Shown here piece by piece: positions 59,525 to 64,000 of a stretch of DNA of 64,000 nt (position 1 is its first letter; each line of letters begins with the position of its first letter). The position numbers were made by a program, and so were the translations under genes. The DNA is from CAYMBP01 sp964388745. GTDB taxonomy: Bacteria; Babelota; Babeliae; Babelales; RVW-14. The notes under the pieces were generated by a model. It had not been told where the DNA came from, did no database searches, and saw only the letters and a list, made by a program, of their open reading frames with translations. Where the stretch lies: NCBI GenBank assembly GCA_964388745.1, contig CAYMBP010000005.1, positions 1 to 64,000 on the forward strand, read 5' to 3'.

Positions 59525-62035
59525 ATGTTTAGAGTCTATTTTCTGATCTTATTCTTTCTACTAAACTTGTTTGGGGGTGTTTTTGCTTTGTCAGAAGAAG
59601 GGCAAAAATCTAATTCAGACGTTGAACAGTCTGTAAAATTCACACCGTATCAAGCAAAATTGAGACCCACCCTTGTACCTCAATTTATTCATGATAATTC
59701 CACTCTTTATCCTATTATTTATCCTGATGCACCTAGACTTGAGTCTAACAATATTATTGTTAAACCAGCGTCAGTTTCACTACCCCTGGCACCAGATGCA
59801 CCGTCGCCAAAAAAGCTCTACTCTGGTTCTAGGACCCTGAAGATAGCAAAAAAGAGTGATAAAGTAATGCCTGTCGACATTAATCAGTATAATCGCCTTG
59901 TGATTCTGGTTGATGAAGATATTTTTACTCCGCTTGAGACAACGCTTTGGCAATCGTTGGAAGATATTCTTATTGCTAAAACGGCTCCCGTTCTTTCTTC
60001 TCTTTCGTTTGTTTATAATTGTTTTTTTGAGTCAGACAAAATACATTCTGGAGAAATCGATTTTGATGAATGGTTTATTTATAAAGTTCCCCATAGTCAT
60101 TTATTCCTTTTTATTCCTAAAAAGGGAGGAGCGTTAGATGATAGTGGATTTAATATTGAAGCTCTTGAAAAGGTTAAGGGTTTTGAACAAGTTGTTTTTG
60201 ATGATAAGCATTTTGAAAAAAAAGGGGTTGATATGAGACAATCGCCTCTAGCAAAGAAGATTAGCCTTTTGCTTAAATATTCACCAGAGGTTGAATTTAT
60301 AGGGCGAGATAAGCAGGGAATGAGTATTCATCGTTTTAAGCATATAATTCATGAGTCAAAGGTTTTAAATCGTAACTTTGGTGAATTAGGTGATAGCGAA
60401 TCTACAACATCTAAAAAGTATTGTGGTGATCCTTTTTCTTTTAATTATAAAATGATAGAGTTTTTGCTAGGAAAAGAAAAAAAAGGCAATGACAAAAAAT
60501 GGAATATACTTTGGATCGGTCATGGAGGAGGTAATTTTTATAATATTCTTGATATTAATAAGGAAAATGATGAGGTTGCATTATTATTTGAACCACATAT
60601 GGTTGGAGGGACTACAAAATTTCAAGCAAAAAAAATATTAAATGCTTTGAATCAACCTCAGATTCATACTGTTTCTTTAATTTCTTGTTATTCAGGGGGT
60701 AAGCACCGGGAAGACTTGACAGAAGCTAATCAATATGGAAATAGATTTAATTATACGCTAGGTCTTTTATCTGGATCAAATCGAGAGGTTATTGCATCTT
60801 TTAGCCCTGAAAATTTTTATGATTTTTTTAACGAAATTGAAGAAGGAAAAGGGTATTATTGGTTTCAAAAAGCACTTTTTAACTTTATTAAAGAGATAAA
60901 TTATATTGGTAATATACCTCAGGTGCTAGCTCCAGGGGCTGAAGAATTTCATGTCTTTGTTCCTGCTGGAGAGTTACCAATGAGTAACGAAGATGATGAA
61001 GATTTTATAAAAGATATTTCTCGAAGAATTGGTAGTATTACACAAGTAAAACTTTCTATTAAAAGTTTCTCTCCTGGGAGCAAACCATTGCATTTTGACA
61101 GCCATGATATTGTTGTAGTATATCCTGATGTCATTGATCAGCCAATAACAGTTGCCCCTCGAGTATTGGAAAATTATTTTATGCAAGGAGAGAGTGAAGC
61201 GAGTAAAGAAGATTATATCAACATGCTTAAGGATAACTTTTATGACTTAAAAACAAATCATTACGGAAAAACGTTTAATGATGTAGAGGTTGATTTTGGC
61301 CTACGTCAAGAATTTATAGCATTTCCAGCATTTGAGTCTATGAATTATATTAATCGCCTTCATGCATTCAGGTCTATTGAGCTTACATATCCTGCCAAAA
61401 AAGAGGCTCATGGTTATTATAAAGAGGGCTTAGATACTTATAAGGAAATGTTTATTAATGATTATAATCCGAAAGTTTCCGTAAAATTTCCAGGTGTTTT
61501 TACCTTTTTAACGCAAACATTTTTAAATATTTCTGAGCGTAAAAGTTCAAAAGCTTTCTTTATAAAAAAACTTACAGGGTATGATGACTCTCAATTTGTT
61601 TTTGATGGATATCTAAATAAAATAGATCAAAAAAGTCAGATAGAAAGAAAAAAAATTGTTCTAGAAGATCTGTTTATTTTTACAGATCCAGAAAAAAACA
61701 AAATTATTTTGTGTAGTAAGATTGGCAACTCGTATAGAGAGTTCTTTATGGTAGACGGGGGATGGTCCCAAAGGAAGCTTACCAATGAAAAGAAAAAAGC
61801 TTTGTATGATATAGTGAAAGTTGAAAACCCTACTGATGAAGAACGTTTTTCACCATCTTTTGAATGGAGGGATTTCAAAAAAATAGATGGTTATAATAAA
61901 GAAGAGCCATTTTTGTTGCAGCTGTTTGATTTGTGGCCACAGGTGCAAGAATTTCGTGGAAATAAGATAAATATAGCTCCTTCAGAAAAAGATGCTGATA
62001 AAAAATCTAGTGATCTTTTTAAAAAAGAAGAATAA
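59525..62035 (+). CDS. Signal-peptide protein with clan CD-type His-Gly / Cys motif (candidate cysteine peptidase)
   Basis: 836 residues from ATG 59525 (AAGGAG 6 nt upstream). Signal peptide at about 1-22 (VYFLILFFLLNLFGGVFA). In the middle, WNILWIGHGGG places His333 after a hydrophobic strand, and HTVSLISCYSGG places Cys388 after another, 55 residues later. Hydrophobic strand-HG and strand-x-C-x-S-G is the arrangement of clan CD peptidases (caspase, clostripain, gingipain, CHAT). The flanking regions are unassigned; the C-terminal 300 residues are charged. Peptidase activity is inferred from motifs alone. Confidence 0.75.
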   Translation: MFRVYFLILFFLLNLFGGVFALSEEGQKSNSDVEQSVKFTPYQAKLRPTLVPQFIHDNSTLYPIIYPDAPRLESNNIIVKPASVSLPLAPDAPSPKKLYSGSRTLKIAKKSDKVMPVDINQYNRLVILVDEDIFTPLETTLWQSLEDILIAKTAPVLSSLSFVYNCFFESDKIHSGEIDFDEWFIYKVPHSHLFLFIPKKGGALDDSGFNIEALEKVKGFEQVVFDDKHFEKKGVDMRQSPLAKKISLLLKYSPEVEFIGRDKQGMSIHRFKHIIHESKVLNRNFGELGDSESTTSKKYCGDPFSFNYKMIEFLLGKEKKGNDKKWNILWIGHGGGNFYNILDINKENDEVALLFEPHMVGGTTKFQAKKILNALNQPQIHTVSLISCYSGGKHREDLTEANQYGNRFNYTLGLLSGSNREVIASFSPENFYDFFNEIEEGKGYYWFQKALFNFIKEINYIGNIPQVLAPGAEEFHVFVPAGELPMSNEDDEDFIKDISRRIGSITQVKLSIKSFSPGSKPLHFDSHDIVVVYPDVIDQPITVAPRVLENYFMQGESEASKEDYINMLKDNFYDLKTNHYGKTFNDVEVDFGLRQEFIAFPAFESMNYINRLHAFRSIELTYPAKKEAHGYYKEGLDTYKEMFINDYNPKVSVKFPGVFTFLTQTFLNISERKSSKAFFIKKLTGYDDSQFVFDGYLNKIDQKSQIERKKIVLEDLFIFTDPEKNKIILCSKIGNSYREFFMVDGGWSQRKLTNEKKKALYDIVKVENPTDEERFSPSFEWRDFKKIDGYNKEEPFLLQLFDLWPQVQEFRGNKINIAPSEKDADKKSSDLFKKEE

Positions 62036-62135
62036 GGGAATAATTTAAAAGTATTGCGCCTCAAGAAAATATTTCATATTATAAAACTATAATGAGATAT
62101 AGTTTATAATTAAGGGCTTTCTTAAGGGGTATACC

Positions 62136-62723
62136 ATGAATAAGTTTGTTAAGGCTGTTGTCTTTTTATCTTTTTTGGTTATAAACCTGGTCGCTCATGC
62201 GCCACGTCAAGGCTTATTCAAAGCCTTTGCGGCATATAAAATGAGGCAGCAATTTAATCAAATTGATAAAGGAGAAGCTCAATTTGAAATGCGTAAGGGT
62301 GGAGACTTAAGCAAGGTATATATGGTAAACGGTGTCAAGGAGTTTAAACAGCTTGTTTCAAATAATCCCTTTCCTGTGGTTGTTAAGGTTCATGCTGCAA
62401 TAAGTAATAACGTTGAGGCAGTCAAGGAGAAATTTCAAGCAATTGCAGATAGTTGCTCCAAAGATACTATTTTTGTTTCTGTCGATATTATGAATAAGGT
62501 TGATGAAAAGTCTGAAAATCAACAGATTATTGGTACGTTTATGGCACAGGCTGGTATCTTTAATGTTCAATTGCCGATCTTTCTCTTTTTTAATCATGGG
62601 AATTTAGCGCAGCCTATTTCTGTTCTGCAGGGTGAGGAATCTCTTGGCCGTATGGAGAAGGCCATTCAAATGAATTTTAATCCTCATCAGATGGTGCAAA
62701 AAGTTGCTTGTGAAGGCAGGTAA
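62136..62723 (+). CDS. Signal-peptide thioredoxin-like protein lacking CxxC
   Basis: 195 residues. Signal peptide at about 1-22 (VVFLSFLVINLVAHA). The region 65-180 has a thioredoxin-like order: FPVVVKVHAAISNNVEAVKE (strand then helix), DTIFVSVDIMNK (strand), and VQLPIFLFFNHGN with the cis-Pro position. The active-site CxxC is replaced (AAISNN), so it cannot be a classical disulfide enzyme. Binding or chaperone role possible. Confidence 0.7.
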   Translation: MNKFVKAVVFLSFLVINLVAHAPRQGLFKAFAAYKMRQQFNQIDKGEAQFEMRKGGDLSKVYMVNGVKEFKQLVSNNPFPVVVKVHAAISNNVEAVKEKFQAIADSCSKDTIFVSVDIMNKVDEKSENQQIIGTFMAQAGIFNVQLPIFLFFNHGNLAQPISVLQGEESLGRMEKAIQMNFNPHQMVQKVACEGR

Positions 62724-62994
62724 AGTGCCATTCATTCCTTTATTGAAGAGATATTTTTCATTAATGACTTGATAACCAAGGCTGTTTTCTTTTGTTTTTT
62801 ACCAATAAGGCCATTTGGTAGGGGTTTGCAAAAGATTGTGGTTCATGTACCTTGGTAAGTGAAGCATATGAGATCTCTAAGTAGTGCTTCTTTAAGTGGA
62901 TTATTATTTCACGCAGTATCATTCTATTTGTTAGTAAATAAGCATAAGGTAGCACACCTGCAAGCTTTTACTACAGACCAGAAGGGGATACGTC

Positions 62995-63066
62995 ATGAAT
63001 TTTGTCAATAAATATCACGAGAGACAGTGGGAAATGGATGGTTACCGAATTGTTCGTATCGTGTAA
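62995..63066 (+). CDS. Micro-ORF (23 aa) with strong ribosome site, ending in a terminator
   Basis: AGAAGGGG lies about 7 nt before the ATG. The peptide begins MNFVNKYHERQWEMDGYRIV. The TAA overlaps the first bases of a perfect 19-bp terminator hairpin. This compact layout suggests a small expressed gene, but length makes it uncertain. Confidence 0.3.
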   Translation: MNFVNKYHERQWEMDGYRIVRIV

Positions 63067-63106
63067 AGTTAATAGAGGATCGCATAAGCGATCCTCTATT
63101 AACTTT
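63065..63106. terminator. Perfect 19-bp hairpin, bidirectional type
   Basis: Arms 63065-63083 and 63088-63106 are exact complements with a 4-nt ATAA loop. A/T-rich outer ends (AAAGTTAAT, ATTAACTTT) could serve both strands. Confidence 0.72.
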
Positions 63107-63176
63107 AAGTATTGTAGGCTTAAATCAAATTAGTTCTGTTCTTGTATTAGTATAGCTTGAGCTTTCAAGTCTCATC

Positions 63177-63290
63177 TTAATTAATTTTGTGATTATCTAC
63201 TTTCACATATTTTAAAGTAAAACCATTTTTATCTGTATTAATAGTCTTCATAAAGCCTTGAGAAGCTTGTTTTTTATAAAGATTTTTCAT
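63177..63290 (-). CDS. Small reverse-strand ORF (37 aa), tentative
   Basis: Begins MKNLYKKQASQGFMK and ends KVDNHKIN. Codon choice looks like that of coding genes here, but there is no clear ribosome site. Could be chance or a gene remnant. Confidence 0.22.
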   Translation of the reverse strand: MKNLYKKQASQGFMKTINTDKNGFTLKYVKVDNHKIN

Positions 63291-63468
63291 GATGATATAC
63301 TTGAAAGATAAATATAGGAATATTTTAATTGTAGAGTCTCTTAAAGAAGCTCTCTTAATTACCTTATTTCTTTAAGATTGCCTTTCACGCAAAGATCAAT
63401 TATTCTAGCTAAACAGATTGACAAATTGTTGTATAAAAATTTTTTGATGATTAAGGGGGAAGGGTAGG

Positions 63469-64000
63469 ATGTCATTATTGAAAAAGTCTTTAGTGGTTTT
63501 ATGGTGTGTTTTTTTTGCCGGATGTGGGCAAAAAGTACATAGTTCACGAAGTTGTTCAACTTATGAGGAGTTCGTTCAGATGAAAGAACATGCAATAAAA
63601 AGTGTTACTGATTTGACAAAGTTGTTCCCTAAGTCGGCACACGAGGCTCAACAGTATACTCAATGGGCAATAGAGCGATCTCAGGAGGCGTTAAATAATT
63701 TTTTTGATCAGAAAGCAGAGAATCGATCTTTTGATTCAACAGTTCTTCTGTTTGATCGCATATCAAGCGAATTTCATGAAGTACGATGTATGTTTGAGGC
63801 ATATGAGCTTGTTTGTCCTGATGAAGCGATTCGCAATGCGTGTCACGAAGCTCAAGATATATTGAGTAAAAAGTCATACGATCTTTTTCAGCGCAAGGAG
63901 GCATACCAAGCCTTTCTTGATTATGTTGAAGGGCCAAGCAAAACAGAAAGCTTAACCCCTGAGGAAGATTATCTGCTTGAAGAATACATGAGAGATTTTA
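63469..64000 (+). CDS. Lipoprotein M3-family metallopeptidase, N-terminal part (runs off window)
   Basis: 177 residues visible, no stop before the edge. Start ATG 63469 with AAGGGGGAAGGG upstream. Lipoprotein signal with LWCVFFAGCG. The remainder matches the helical N-domain of thimet/oligopeptidase A-type peptidases: STVLLFDRISSEF, CPDEAIRNACHEAQDIL, YQAFLDYVEG and LTPEEDYLLEEYMRDF. The HEXGH zinc site would lie beyond the window. An envelope-anchored M3 peptidase would degrade peptides outside the cytoplasm; most bacterial M3 enzymes are cytosolic. Confidence 0.78.
   Translation, partial: MSLLKKSLVVLWCVFFAGCGQKVHSSRSCSTYEEFVQMKEHAIKSVTDLTKLFPKSAHEAQQYTQWAIERSQEALNNFFDQKAENRSFDSTVLLFDRISSEFHEVRCMFEAYELVCPDEAIRNACHEAQDILSKKSYDLFQRKEAYQAFLDYVEGPSKTESLTPEEDYLLEEYMRDF

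Larger units (their letters stand above)
62724..63468. other. Long intergenic region with small-ORF candidates and a hairpin
   Basis: 745 nt before the M3 peptidase. It contains a 23-codon ORF with a good ribosome site (62995-63066), a perfect hairpin overlapping its stop, and a 37-codon reverse ORF (63177-63290). Otherwise AT-rich with no supported gene. Confidence 0.5.

Noticed and set aside
63177..63290. 37-codon reverse ORF as a firm gene
   Set aside because: No ribosome site and no homology visible; kept only as a low-confidence feature.

Overview
The window is an AT-rich chromosomal scaffold of a Gram-negative bacterium with an outer membrane. It carries lipid A genes (lpxA, lpxB, lpxI), a heptose gene (hldE), peptidoglycan genes (murB, murD, ftsW, an amidase) and beta-barrel-like proteins ending in aromatic residues. 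Mixed with this housekeeping set are many signal-peptide proteins with eukaryote-like modules: WD40 propellers, RING-H2 and MYND zinc fingers, a CaaX-like tail and a SUMO-interaction-like motif. Lipid A genes plus a secreted eukaryote-like repertoire in a small, host-reliant genome fits Candidatus Dependentiae (TM6), which live inside protists. This is inference; no 16S rRNA gene is present to confirm it. Two N runs (6917-6926 and 11370-11469) show a draft assembly. The second lies between two identical 55-bp copies and is probably an unmerged contig overlap.

Layout. 1-6076: the 3' part of a giant surface-type protein (Asn/Cys-pair repeats, then beta-helix domains), a small membrane protein and an outer-membrane-type protein. 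6486-12321: pgsA, pgpA, gyrA, dprA, a small ORF and maf. 12318-18061: a helical unknown, an amidase, murB, tgt with yhhQ (queuine salvage) and a second CDP-alcohol phosphatidyltransferase. 18391-21489: small secreted or membrane proteins of unknown role. 21476-34504: lpxB, ssb, an outer-membrane-type protein, argS, lepA, hspR-htpX, tRNA-Leu, secD, tRNA-Met, plsY and an archaeal/eukaryal-type ATP-dependent DNA ligase. 34528-40769: an accessory block of three WD40 proteins, a RING-H2 protein and a MYND protein, all with signal peptides. 40946-49331: superoxide dismutase-like, a propeller-like protein, hldE, murD, ftsW and a large unknown. 49619-53505: a secreted protein with NLS- and SIM-like motifs, spoVG, tRNA-Gln, then lpxA, an oxidoreductase and lpxI. 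53486-58433: a second RING-H2 protein, rsmH, a two-repeat lipoprotein and dnaA. 58611-64000: a TPR lipoprotein, a candidate secreted clan CD cysteine peptidase, a thioredoxin-like protein and the start of a lipoprotein M3 metallopeptidase.

How it fits together. The core genes build the envelope: phospholipid (pgsA, pgpA, plsY), lipid A and peptidoglycan. Secretion runs through Sec (secD). Signal peptides plus eukaryote-like domains suggest that many accessory products leave the cytoplasm and could meet host proteins. The tgt-yhhQ pair suggests that a ready-made 7-deazaguanine is taken from the host. Long perfect hairpins mark several gene ends, and a degenerate intergenic repeat occurs at least five times.
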